In this document: piece after piece, positions 1 through 6,950 of the stretch
Layout: every line of letters begins with the position of its first letter
How positions within the stretch are numbered: the stretch's first letter is position 1
From: Bacteroidales bacterium UBA1192
GTDB lineage: Bacteria > Bacteroidota > Bacteroidia > Bacteroidales > Bacteroidaceae
Length of the DNA: 9,237 bases
Direction of reading: 5' to 3'
NCBI GenBank assembly: GCA_002310175.1
Contig: DBYG01000060.1
Coordinates: forward strand, 82,289-91,525
Translations under genes and position numbers: made by a program
Notes under the pieces: generated by a model
Databases searched by the model: none
Seen by the model: only the letters and a program-made list of their open reading frames with translations
What the model was told of the DNA's origin: nothing

Positions 1-176
1 AACTTATGGTGTGACTGCAGCGGCTTATGGATGTCATAGTGCTTGAGCAGGACGGAGCTGGTACGGGTGTCCTCGGCCAGTATAAGGTCCACCTCCTTAA
101 GGATACGTAATGCTCTTAAGGTTATGTCCTCAAGATTGCCCACCGGTGTGGGTACCAGATATAGTTTTCCTGCCAT
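1..176 (-). CDS. rsmI: 16S rRNA (cytidine-1402 2'-O)-methyltransferase RsmI, 5' part only
   Basis: RsmI uses S-adenosylmethionine to 2'-O-methylate C1402 in the decoding centre of 16S rRNA. Reading the minus strand from the ATG at 176-174 gives 58 residues that begin MAGKLYLVPTPVGNLEDITL and continue with LILAEDTRTSSVLLKHYDI. The segments LYLVPTPxGNLxDIT and AEDTRxxxxLL are hallmarks of the RsmI/YraL branch of the tetrapyrrole-methylase-like fold, where the first forms part of the SAM pocket. The gene runs off the left edge, so about three quarters of the expected length (usually 220-290 residues in the family) is not visible. It is divergent from the membrane-protein gene at 275. Codon use resembles the neighbouring core genes. 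The family call is firm; what is missing is only the rest of the gene. Confidence 0.9.
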   Translation of the reverse strand, partial: MAGKLYLVPTPVGNLEDITLRALRILKEVDLILAEDTRTSSVLLKHYDIHKPLQSHHK

Positions 177-206
177 CGTATATGGGCGCGTGCACGTTGT
201 AAAACA

Positions 207-214
207 CAAAAGTA
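207..214 (-). promoter_or_regulatory. Bacteroidetes -7 box for rsmI
   Basis: The minus strand reads TACTTTTG, an exact match to the Bacteroidetes housekeeping -7 consensus TAnnTTTG, 30 bases before the rsmI ATG. No TTG lies at the expected -33 distance, so the promoter is supported by the -7 box and position only. Confidence 0.45.
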
Positions 215-247
215 GTCAAAATCCCTGTAACTGCCGTATTTTTTGCG

Positions 248-255
248 TAAGTTTG
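248..255 (+). promoter_or_regulatory. Bacteroidetes -7 box for the DUF6057-like gene
   Basis: TAAGTTTG matches TAnnTTTG exactly and would start transcription about a dozen bases before the ATG at 275. The -33 position holds CTG (225-227, spacer 20) instead of TTG. Together with the minus-strand box at 207-214 it makes 177-274 a divergent promoter region. Confidence 0.45.
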
Positions 256-274
256 CAAGTCATTTTACAAACAG

Positions 275-2011
275 ATGGAAAACGGGAAAAATAAGAAAGC
301 CTTTGCGATGGTACCTCTATTGTTCTTTGTGGCCATTGCTGTTTTCTGTCTGGTTCTGGCTCCTTACAGGTTAGGGTTCAAGGAGCAGACAAGCATCTTC
401 GTACTGGACAGGGGATTCGTTTCGGACTATCTGTCAGATCCCGGATTCCTGGCCGTGACGGCAGGTGACCTCCTTTCCCGTTTCTATTGGTTCAACGGAG
501 TGGCTGTAGCCTTGACTGTCCTGCTGCTCGTATGCGTTTGGGCGGGGCTGGTAAAGCTGCTTGAAGGAGCGGGGGCGTGTGAGAATGCCCGCCTGCTGGC
601 TCTCCTTCCCGTCAGTGCCGAGTCAGTGTTTGCGGTTTATCTTAACTATCCGGTCTCTGCCACCATAGGTCTTGCATTGTCAGTCTGGTGCGCGGTGCTG
701 TTATCCGGCAGGCAGAAAAGCAGTGCCGTCCTTATCCCTGCACTGGCATTGGGTACTCCTCTTCTGTTTGTGCTTGCGGGCAGTCACGCCTTTACTTTCG
801 CCCTGCTTGTGTTGACTGTCAGTCACAGGGAGTGGAAGAAAGCACTGCCTGCCGCAGTCATAGGCATAGGCCTGACGCTTCTTGCGGGAAGGCTTTACAA
901 CCTTAACCTCATCCAGACTCTGATATGGCCGGTCCCCAATGAATATGTGGTACCTCCCTTATCATGCCTTACTGTCGTTCCGCTGCTGTCAGTCCTCTCC
1001 CTGTTATTGGGGAAGCGACTGTCCGCTTTGGCTTGTTCAGTGACAGCCTGTATCCTCCTGATCCCCATGTTCTTCCTTATCAGGAATGAAAGGCTTGAAA
1101 GCTCCATCCGGTTGGGGACTACTGCCTACAGACAGGAGTGGGACAAGGTCAGGAAACTCTCGGAGACAGTTGACAGCAGGAGCCCTTATTCCACATACTA
1201 CAGGAATCTGTGTTATGCCAGAGAGGGAAGGCTGGCCGACGAACTGTTCCGTCATCCGCAGGAACTGGGTGACGGGCTCTTCCTTTCCATAAAGAGAGGA
1301 TCCAGCTATCTGGCATCATTCTTCTTTATAGACGGGCTGCTTGAGATGGGTGATGTATCGCAGGCTACCGATGCGGCCCTTCTCGGTCAGACGGTCATGC
1401 CGAGCCGGTTCTCCACCAGGATGCTCCGCTCCCTTTCAGAGATAGCTGTAGTTACGGGTGATTATGATGTCGCCCGCAAATATCTGGATATCCTGTCCGG
1501 AACACCTATGCACAGGCGCTGGGCCCGTGAACTGCGGTGTCGCGTGGATTCGGACAGCATCCCGGAAAAGTACCTTATATGGCGTTCCAGAACGGCCCCA
1601 GCTGACCGTACTGTAGGTCAGGGTGACTGGAGGGCTTCCCTCAAGAGTATTGCGGACCTGAATCCCATGAACAGGACAGCCGTTGACTATCTGCTCTGTT
1701 CCATGCTTCTTGACAAGCGCGGCAATTCATTCGAGGGTTATTACGAGCGGTATTGGCTGGACAGGCTGGACCGCTACCATGAGGTTCCTGCGGTATATCA
1801 GCAGGCGCTTCTGGTCAACGCCTATTCCGATGACTCCTTCCGTGAGATAGTGTCAAAATACCACATTGCCGACCGTCTGGCGCAAAGGTACCTGCGCTTC
1901 CGGGACGCATTGGAACGCTCCAACGGTAACCTGAAGGCACTAGAAGAGTATAATGACACCTATTGGTACTATATCATTTCCACTTCAATAGTAGATAATA
2001 CGGAACAATGA
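275..2011 (+). CDS. polytopic membrane protein with helical C-terminal domain (DUF6057-like)
   Basis: This 578-residue protein resembles the Bacteroidales DUF6057 family as I recall it; no activity is known to me. The N-terminal half is strongly hydrophobic. Probable membrane spans lie near residues 10-29, 70-95, 105-145 (perhaps two), 150-182 (perhaps two), 188-207 and 225-268 (two). From about residue 270 to the end the chain is soluble and rich in charged and aromatic residues, with a helix-turn-helix rhythm suggestive of TPR-like repeats (for example around YYRNLCYAREGRLADELF). The topology therefore looks like a membrane anchor carrying a protein-interaction domain. Its stop overlaps the start of the next gene as ATGA (2008-2011), which implies translational coupling with the lipoprotein. 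The start at 275 is chosen because it follows a -7 box closely and the first hydrophobic span begins within ten residues. The family name is a recollection, not a search result. Confidence 0.7.
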   Translation: MENGKNKKAFAMVPLLFFVAIAVFCLVLAPYRLGFKEQTSIFVLDRGFVSDYLSDPGFLAVTAGDLLSRFYWFNGVAVALTVLLLVCVWAGLVKLLEGAGACENARLLALLPVSAESVFAVYLNYPVSATIGLALSVWCAVLLSGRQKSSAVLIPALALGTPLLFVLAGSHAFTFALLVLTVSHREWKKALPAAVIGIGLTLLAGRLYNLNLIQTLIWPVPNEYVVPPLSCLTVVPLLSVLSLLLGKRLSALACSVTACILLIPMFFLIRNERLESSIRLGTTAYRQEWDKVRKLSETVDSRSPYSTYYRNLCYAREGRLADELFRHPQELGDGLFLSIKRGSSYLASFFFIDGLLEMGDVSQATDAALLGQTVMPSRFSTRMLRSLSEIAVVTGDYDVARKYLDILSGTPMHRRWARELRCRVDSDSIPEKYLIWRSRTAPADRTVGQGDWRASLKSIADLNPMNRTAVDYLLCSMLLDKRGNSFEGYYERYWLDRLDRYHEVPAVYQQALLVNAYSDDSFREIVSKYHIADRLAQRYLRFRDALERSNGNLKALEEYNDTYWYYIISTSIVDNTEQ

Positions 2012-3450
2012 GACGCATAGACACATACATATCCGTCATCCTGTTGTCATTCCTTCTTGAAGCCTGCGGGGGAAAGAGTAAAGGCTCACTTGCCGACATC
2101 TATCCTGACTACACCGACGTTACAATCCCCTGTAACATAGCCCCTCTCAATTTCAGGATAGAGGGAGCCTCCAGGATTCTGGTCAGGGTGAAAGGAGGCT
2201 CTGACGAGTATATCTTCAGGAGCAGGGGGGAGCTGATGAAGTTCAATCAGGGCAAGTGGCATTCCATGCTTGATGCCGAAAAGGGTGGAACACTCACAGT
2301 CTCGGTAATATCCAAAGGGAGGAAGAGAGGTACTGCAGGTGTGAAGGAACTGTCCTGGACAGTCTCAAGGGACAGCATAGACCGTTACCTGAGTTACAGG
2401 CTCATAGAACCGGCGTATGAGGTGTGGAGCAGGATGCAGATAGAGGAACGGGACATGGAGAGTTTCAGGACCCGTCTGATAGGTGACAACCGCAATGCCG
2501 GCAGGTCCTGCATGAACTGTCATACCACTAACCGTAACGGAACATCTTTCATGCATCTGCGCGGTGCCAACGGAGGAACCATCGTTAACCGCAAAGGAAC
2601 ACTGATGAAGCTGAACACCAGGACGGACCAGTCAGGAGGTGGTGTTTACGGTGATATAACGCCTGACGGACGCTTTGTGGTATTTACAACAGCCGATATA
2701 ACATTCTCCATCCATAGCAGGATTGACAAAAGGATGGAGGTCTTTGATTCCCGCAGTGACCTCATGGTGCTGGATCTGGATAATCTTACAGTCTCTGACA
2801 GTCCGGCCATCACAGGTGACGCGTATCAGGAGACCTTCCCGTGTTTCTCCCCGGACGGGAAAATGATATTCTTCTGCCGCGCTGAACATCTTCTCCAGCC
2901 GGACAGCACATTCGATGTCCATTATGACATATCGGCAGTCAGGTTCAATCCGGAGACCGGTAAGCCCGATGACAAAGTCATAACCGTAATCCCCGCACGT
3001 GAACGCCTCTCTTTCAGCCATCTCAAATGTTCACCTGACGGACGCTGGCTCATGACCTCCGTAGCTGATTACGGCACATTCCCGGTCTGGCATGATGAAA
3101 GTGAGAACTGGCTCATCAACCTCAGGACCGGCCAGATAAACACTATGGAGAAGGCCAATGCGAGGGGAGCCGACACATACCACAGCTGGAGCAGCAACAG
3201 CCGTTGGGTGGTTTTCGCATCCAAACGTGACGACAAGGTGTATGGACGTCCGTACATTGCCCATGTGGATGAGGACGGTCAGGTGAGCGGAGCATTCCTG
3301 CTTCCCATGCGTGACCCAGCCCTCTACAGGAGAACCATGAGGTCCTATAACCTTCCTGAACTATACCCTGAACCGGAAATCTGGGGAACTCATGAAACGG
3401 CGGCATTCTATAACAAGGTCACTCCTGTACAGGTGACATACAAACCGTGA
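2008..3450 (+). CDS. lipoprotein with CXXCH heme motif and TolB/PD40-like beta-propeller
   Basis: This is a 480-residue envelope protein of unknown function. It opens with a lipoprotein signal: hydrophobic residues 8-17, then LLEAC with the acylated cysteine at position 20, followed by GGKSKG. Residues 30-125 form a beta-rich domain. Residues 168-172 read CMNCH, a CXXCH motif of the kind that binds c-type heme. The rest holds PD40/WD40-like repeats with the SPDG/TPDG turn near 219, 281 and 342 and a degenerate copy near 394 (WSSNSRWVVFASKRDD), typical of a six- or seven-bladed propeller as in TolB. It overlaps the upstream membrane-protein gene by four bases and probably acts with it at the envelope, as an electron-transfer or sensing protein. 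The single heme motif could instead be a redox-active or metal-binding cysteine pair. The stop lies 38 bases before guaA. Confidence 0.75.
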   Translation: MRRIDTYISVILLSFLLEACGGKSKGSLADIYPDYTDVTIPCNIAPLNFRIEGASRILVRVKGGSDEYIFRSRGELMKFNQGKWHSMLDAEKGGTLTVSVISKGRKRGTAGVKELSWTVSRDSIDRYLSYRLIEPAYEVWSRMQIEERDMESFRTRLIGDNRNAGRSCMNCHTTNRNGTSFMHLRGANGGTIVNRKGTLMKLNTRTDQSGGGVYGDITPDGRFVVFTTADITFSIHSRIDKRMEVFDSRSDLMVLDLDNLTVSDSPAITGDAYQETFPCFSPDGKMIFFCRAEHLLQPDSTFDVHYDISAVRFNPETGKPDDKVITVIPARERLSFSHLKCSPDGRWLMTSVADYGTFPVWHDESENWLINLRTGQINTMEKANARGADTYHSWSSNSRWVVFASKRDDKVYGRPYIAHVDEDGQVSGAFLLPMRDPALYRRTMRSYNLPELYPEPEIWGTHETAAFYNKVTPVQVTYKP

Positions 3451-3488
3451 TAACTAACATAAAAACCTGAACAATACAATACTGGAAA

Positions 3489-5009
3489 ATGCAGAAGATA
3501 ATAATACTTGATTTCGGCTCTCAGACTACACAGCTGATAGGCCGTCGTGTCCGTGAAACCGGAACATTCTGTGAAATACTCCCCTATAACCGTTTCCCCT
3601 CGGATGACAGGGATGTGATAGGCGTAATCCTGAGCGGCTCCCCTTTAAGTGTTTATGCCGATGATGCCTTCCTGCCGGACCTGTCCGGGATTAAGGGAAA
3701 ATATCCGTTGCTCGGAATCTGTTACGGAGCCCAGCTGCTGAGTCATCTGTACGGCGGCAGGGTGGAGCAGGCCGGCAGCCGCGAGTACGGTCGCGCAGGA
3801 CTCTCTTTCGTGGACACATCATGCCCGCTCTTTAAAGGAATCAGTCAGGGTTCACAGGTCTGGATGAGTCATGGTGATTCCATCACCGCCATCCCTGAAG
3901 GCTACAGGCTGACCGCTTCCACGGACAGCGTAAAGTATGCTGCGTTCCAGAGCCTTACAGAACCGGTATGGGGCGTACAGTTTCATCCTGAGGTGGTGCA
4001 TACCCTGGAGGGAGCCAGGATTATCGAGAACTTTGTGGTGGGAATCTGTCACAGCAGGAGGGAGTGGACCGCAGAGTCCTTCCTTGAAACCACCATACAA
4101 GAGCTTAAGGAACAGATAGGGCAGGATAAAGTCATACTGGGACTCAGTGGCGGTGTGGACTCGTCCGTAGCAGCCGTCCTGTTACACAGGGCCATCGGTA
4201 GTAACCTGACATGCATATTCGTGAACCACGGAATGTTGAGGAAGAACGAGTTTGAGGATGTGATGGCTGATTACCGCAACCTGGACCTGAACGTGGTGGG
4301 GGTTGATGCGTCGGACAGGTTCCTGTCAGCACTTTCAGGAGTCTCGGAGCCAGAGCAGAAACGCAAGATAATAGGACGTGAGTTCATTGAGGTGTTCAAC
4401 AGTGAGGCTACCAAGGTTGATGGCGCCCGTTTCCTTGCCCAGGGTACAATATATCCTGACAGGATAGAGAGCTGTAACATAACCGGTAAGGTAATCAAGA
4501 GCCATCATAATGTGGGCGGTCTTCCCAAGGACATGAAACTAAGCCTGTGCGAGCCTCTCAAGTGGCTTTTCAAGGATGAGGTCCGTCAGGTGGGCTTGAG
4601 TCTGGGGATGCCCCGCCACATGGTATTCAGACATCCTTTCCCCGGCCCCGGTCTGGCAGTAAGGATATTGGGAGACATTACCCGTGAGAAAGTTCGCGTG
4701 CTTCAGGATGTGGATGACATATTCATCCGCGGACTGAGGAGAGAAGGACTATATGACCACATCTGGCAGGCGGGCGCCATCCTGCTGCCGGTCAAGAGCG
4801 TAGGTGTGATGGGCGATGAACGCACCTATGACAATGTGGTGGCCCTCCGGGCAGTAACCAGCAGTGATGCAATGACGGCAGACTGGGCTGAACTGCCCAC
4901 TGCATTCATGCGGGAGGTGAGCAATGAGATAATCAATAAGGTGAAAGGCGTGAACAGAGTTGTCTATGACATCTCCTCCAAGCCGCCTGCAACCATAGAA
5001 TGGGAATAA
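3489..5009 (+). CDS. guaA: GMP synthase (glutamine-hydrolysing)
   Basis: GuaA converts xanthosine monophosphate, ATP and glutamine into GMP in the cytosol, the last step of de novo guanine nucleotide synthesis. The 506-residue length is normal for the single-chain bacterial enzyme. The N-terminal class I amidotransferase domain (about 1-190) has the nucleophile Cys78 in LLGICYG and the His166/Glu168 pair in VQFHPE. The ATP pyrophosphatase domain follows, with the PP-loop LSGGVDSS at 219-226 and the FPGPGLAVRILG segment. The C-terminal dimerisation domain ends in the conserved SSKPPATIEWE. All key residues are present, so it should be active. It may be cotranscribed with the two genes before it (38-base gap, no clear promoter seen) although no functional link is obvious. 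It is the last clearly chromosomal gene before the mobile element. Confidence 0.97.
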   Translation: MQKIIILDFGSQTTQLIGRRVRETGTFCEILPYNRFPSDDRDVIGVILSGSPLSVYADDAFLPDLSGIKGKYPLLGICYGAQLLSHLYGGRVEQAGSREYGRAGLSFVDTSCPLFKGISQGSQVWMSHGDSITAIPEGYRLTASTDSVKYAAFQSLTEPVWGVQFHPEVVHTLEGARIIENFVVGICHSRREWTAESFLETTIQELKEQIGQDKVILGLSGGVDSSVAAVLLHRAIGSNLTCIFVNHGMLRKNEFEDVMADYRNLDLNVVGVDASDRFLSALSGVSEPEQKRKIIGREFIEVFNSEATKVDGARFLAQGTIYPDRIESCNITGKVIKSHHNVGGLPKDMKLSLCEPLKWLFKDEVRQVGLSLGMPRHMVFRHPFPGPGLAVRILGDITREKVRVLQDVDDIFIRGLRREGLYDHIWQAGAILLPVKSVGVMGDERTYDNVVALRAVTSSDAMTADWAELPTAFMREVSNEIINKVKGVNRVVYDISSKPPATIEWE

Positions 5010-5016
5010 GACAACA

Positions 5017-5064
5017 GAACTGATACTTTTGTGACACAGGGAACTGATACTTCTGTGTCGCTCA
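5017..5064 (+). repeat. tandem 24-base direct repeat with -7-like boxes
   Basis: Two adjacent units start at 5017 and 5041. Their first 17 bases agree except for one T/C difference (GAACTGATACTTTTGTG against GAACTGATACTTCTGTG), and their last seven differ. The first copy contains TACTTTTG (5024-5031), an exact TAnnTTTG -7 box; the second has TACTTCTG. The bases GACACAG (5033-5039) and CTGTGTC (5053-5059) can also pair. The repeat begins eight bases after the guaA stop and leads straight into the chained hairpins. A recent duplication, a protein-binding site or a promoter are all possible. Confidence 0.6.
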
Positions 5065-5074
5065 GAGTTATCAC

Positions 5075-5103
5075 CAGTATTTTGCAGGGGCTGCAAAATA
5101 CTG
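5075..5103. repeat. perfect 13-base inverted repeat (hairpin 1 of 3)
   Basis: CAGTATTTTGCAG (5075-5087) is exactly complementary to CTGCAAAATACTG (5091-5103) around the loop GGG. There is no T-run directly after it, so it is not a classical terminator for guaA. Its last three bases, CTG, are also the first three of the next inverted repeat. Confidence 0.85.
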
Positions 5104-5141
5104 TTTGATGACCCCTGGCCCTGCCACGGGCCATCAAACAG
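5101..5141. repeat. interrupted inverted repeat (hairpin 2 of 3)
   Basis: CTGTTTGATG (5101-5110) pairs with CATCAAACAG (5132-5141). After a one-base mismatch CCC pairs with GGG, and after a second mismatch TGGC pairs with GCCA around a three-base loop. This gives 17 paired positions with two symmetric single mismatches. Its terminal CTG is shared with hairpin 1 and its terminal CAG with hairpin 3. Confidence 0.8.
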
Positions 5142-5206
5142 AATAAAACAGACCTGGAATCCCTTGAAAGCAGGCTTTCAGATGATTTCAGGTCTGTTTT
5201 ATTCTG
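5139..5206. terminator. long 18-base inverted repeat, probable bidirectional terminator (hairpin 3 of 3)
   Basis: CAGAATAAAACAGACCTG (5139-5156) is exactly complementary to CAGGTCTGTTTTATTCTG (5189-5206). The stem continues with a G-T wobble and four more pairs. An internal loop then leads to TGAAAGC (5165-5171) facing GCTTTCA (5174-5180). The inner GC-rich stem CAGACCTG/CAGGTCTG followed by TTTTATT fits an intrinsic terminator. The mirror-image AATAAAA gives the same arrangement on the other strand, so it could end transcripts from guaA and from the right. A pure cruciform or nuclease-protected RNA end is the alternative. Confidence 0.65.
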
Positions 5207-5218
5207 GTGATCCGCTCG

Positions 5219-5243
5219 GGATTAGTAATCCTTGTTTGGATTA
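5219..5243. other. candidate attachment core (attL)
   Basis: GGATTA occurs three times in alternating orientation: 5219-5224 (+), 5226-5231 (as TAATCC) and 5238-5243 (+). The last two face each other across TTGTTT, an inverted pair around a 6-base centre, which resembles the core-type sites flanking the crossover region of tyrosine recombinases. It sits between the guaA-side terminator and the repeats before the integrase. The assignment is inference, because the matching right end is not visible. Confidence 0.3.
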
Positions 5244-5288
5244 ATATGTATTGGTTGGTATAACGGTGAATATCAGTTTGTTGCCGTT

Positions 5289-5345
5289 AGTGTTGGTACA
5301 ATGAGGTTTAATATAGTTTAAAAGTGTTGGTACAATGTTGGTACA
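5289..5345 (+). repeat. three TGTTGGTACA direct repeats, possible integrase or excisionase arm sites
   Basis: TGTTGGTACA occurs at 5291-5300, 5325-5334 and 5336-5345. The first two share the longer AGTGTTGGTACAATG (5289-5303 and 5323-5337). A degenerate relative, TTGGTTGGTATAA, lies at 5251-5263. The last copy overlaps the -33 element of the integrase promoter. Repeats of this kind between the att core and int usually bind the recombinase arm domain or a directionality factor, and the overlap suggests autoregulation. Confidence 0.6.
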
Positions 5346-5367
5346 CTTGGTTTTCTTTGTAACTTTG
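5338..5367 (+). promoter_or_regulatory. integrase promoter (Bacteroidetes type)
   Basis: A TTG at 5338-5340 is followed after 19 bases by TAACTTTG (5360-5367). This matches the Bacteroidetes -33/-7 arrangement (TTG, 19-21 bases, TAnnTTTG). Transcription would begin about 20 bases before the ATG at 5394. It is the best promoter in the window, and its -33 lies inside the third TGTTGGTACA repeat. Confidence 0.7.
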
Positions 5368-5393
5368 TGTAGCAACTCTAAAATTCAACATTT

Positions 5394-6836
5394 ATGGCAA
5401 CCTATTTTACTTTTAAATCGGAGGGTACTGTGGTCATCCGGGTGCGTGTCGGGAGGCGGATAGACGGGGTGGTTAAGGAATTGGTCAATCAGAAAAAAAT
5501 GATTACAAATCTGTATCTACCTGAAGAAAATTGGAACTACTATCACTCACTTGAGAAAGATACTGCACGCGAAGCTTATCTGAAAAAGAAAACGGAGTTT
5601 GGCAAGACCATTGAAAAGCTCAAGTTGATACGCAAGAAAATTGATTCTTGTGGTACAGACATTGATTCTGTCAAGATAGATGATATCATTAATAGGGTCA
5701 TCAATGCGGAGGTATTTGAAGAGCGGGAAAGGGCGGAAGAGGAAAAAGAGAAGAAGAGACTGCAGAAAGAGGAGGCTGAGAAACGTAAGAAGCAGATGAC
5801 TCTGACCAAGTTCATTGACCAGTATATTCAGGATGTGAAGGAGGGGAAGAGGACTACCTTAGCGCACGGGCGGACGTTTGTGCGGGGGTCACGGTTCAGC
5901 CTGGCTAATTCGCTGGGGCACTTCAAGGAGTTCATGGCGGATACGGGGGTGACATACGATTTCCAGGATGTGGATCTGGATTGCTATGCTAATTATAAGG
6001 CTTGGCTGATGGCGCAGGATATTAGCAAGGATAAGGACAAGGATGGTAAGGAAGACGGAAAGAATGGGAAGAAGGAGAAGCATGTTCCGGTTCACTATGC
6101 AGATAATACTATTGGCGGTTTCATCAAGAAGCTGAAGTCTGTTCTTAGGGCAGCGGAGAGCCGCGGTTATCCGGTTAATCCGGCTTATAAGAGCACGGAG
6201 TTCAAGGCTCAGTCATCAGTTGATGTGGATACCATCTATCTGACCCGTGAGGAGGTGGAGAGGTTTGAGAAAGTGGACCTTAGCAAGAAGCCAGATGGGA
6301 AGAATCTGGAGCTAGCAAGGGATATTTTCCTTGTAGGTGTTTGGACTGCGCAGCGTGTGTCTGACTATAACAATCTGAAGCCGGAGAATATTAAAGAGGT
6401 GGACAACAATGGTACCCCGATGACGTATTTATCCATTCACCAGCAGAAGACCGGCCGACTGGTTGAGATTCCTTGTAATGCGAAGGTCAGGGCTATCCTG
6501 AATAAGTACCCAAAAGGCCTGCCCCATTTGAGTGACCAGAAGATTAATAAGTACATCAAGGATATTGGCAAGATGGCCAAGATTGATGAGGTGGTTGAGG
6601 TTAAGGGTAGCCGCGGTGGCCAGGTGATTAAGGAGTACTACAAGAAGTATGAGCTGATTTGCACTCATACGGCCAGACGTACCGGTGCTACTTTGATGTA
6701 CCTGGATGGTATTGCCATTTATGACATCATGAAGGTGACGGGACACAAGAGCGTTACAACTCTGGAGAAGTACATCAGGGCGGATAAGCTGGAGGTGGCT
6801 CAGAAACTGGTGCTGCAGTACGACTACTTTAAATAA
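5394..6836 (+). CDS. tyrosine recombinase / integrase of a mobile element
   Basis: The enzyme should catalyse site-specific integration and excision of the element through a covalent 3'-phosphotyrosine intermediate. The C-terminal catalytic domain (about 280-480) holds the expected residues: Arg321 in TAQRVSDY, a probable Lys352 in QQKTGR, His425 and Arg428 in THTARRT, His451 in VTGHKS and the nucleophile Tyr460 in LEKYI. Residues 135-265 form the SAM-like core-binding domain, and the first 60 residues are an arm-type N-terminal domain with YFTFKSEG at the start. Two features lengthen it compared with the usual 380-420 residues: a Glu/Lys-rich probable coiled coil at 105-135, and a charged Lys/Asp/Gly insert at 211-229 inside the core-binding domain. 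The start follows a good promoter, and no Shine-Dalgarno is expected. It is intact, so probably active. The target site and subfamily cannot be fixed from sequence alone. Confidence 0.93.
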   Translation: MATYFTFKSEGTVVIRVRVGRRIDGVVKELVNQKKMITNLYLPEENWNYYHSLEKDTAREAYLKKKTEFGKTIEKLKLIRKKIDSCGTDIDSVKIDDIINRVINAEVFEERERAEEEKEKKRLQKEEAEKRKKQMTLTKFIDQYIQDVKEGKRTTLAHGRTFVRGSRFSLANSLGHFKEFMADTGVTYDFQDVDLDCYANYKAWLMAQDISKDKDKDGKEDGKNGKKEKHVPVHYADNTIGGFIKKLKSVLRAAESRGYPVNPAYKSTEFKAQSSVDVDTIYLTREEVERFEKVDLSKKPDGKNLELARDIFLVGVWTAQRVSDYNNLKPENIKEVDNNGTPMTYLSIHQQKTGRLVEIPCNAKVRAILNKYPKGLPHLSDQKINKYIKDIGKMAKIDEVVEVKGSRGGQVIKEYYKKYELICTHTARRTGATLMYLDGIAIYDIMKVTGHKSVTTLEKYIRADKLEVAQKLVLQYDYFK

Positions 6837-6838
6837 GC

Positions 6839-6920
6839 ACTATAATAATATAAGGTATGAGAATGGTGGCTCGGCATTGTGTTGGGGCACCATTCTGAAT
6901 ATTATGCGTATTATTATAGT
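6839..6920. terminator. large inverted repeat after the integrase gene
   Basis: ACTATAATAATA (6839-6850) is complementary to TATTATTATAGT (6909-6920). Nested inside, AGAATGGTG (6860-6868) pairs with CACCATTCT (6888-6896) around a G-rich loop. It starts three bases after the integrase stop. The inner GC-containing stem with AT-rich flanks could end the integrase transcript, but there is no clean T-run, so another role such as mRNA stabilisation or protein binding is possible. Confidence 0.5.
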
Positions 6921-6950
6921 AAGCCCAATTCAATGACTGTATTATGTGAC

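Noticed and set aside
43..294. Open frame of 83 codons on the plus strand across the rsmI start and divergent promoter.
   Set aside because: It is antisense to the recognisable RsmI N-terminus and crosses the intergenic region.
2632..3021. Open frame of 129 codons on the minus strand inside the propeller lipoprotein.
   Set aside because: The plus-strand frame has clear SPDG repeats and a lipobox. The antisense frame has no recognisable domain.
5075..5090. GTATTTTGC inside hairpin 1 resembles the CTnDOT-type core GTAnnTTTGC.
   Set aside because: It is one base short of the consensus and symmetric within a palindrome. The element genes also do not resemble CTnDOT in this window.
5206..5245. 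Minus strand reads a tRNA 3'-end-like stretch ending GCGGATCACCA just before the hairpin, suggesting a displaced tRNA fragment at attL.
   Set aside because: The expected T-loop (TTCxAxx) and a matching T-stem are absent, so no tRNA can be built. The CCA may be chance.
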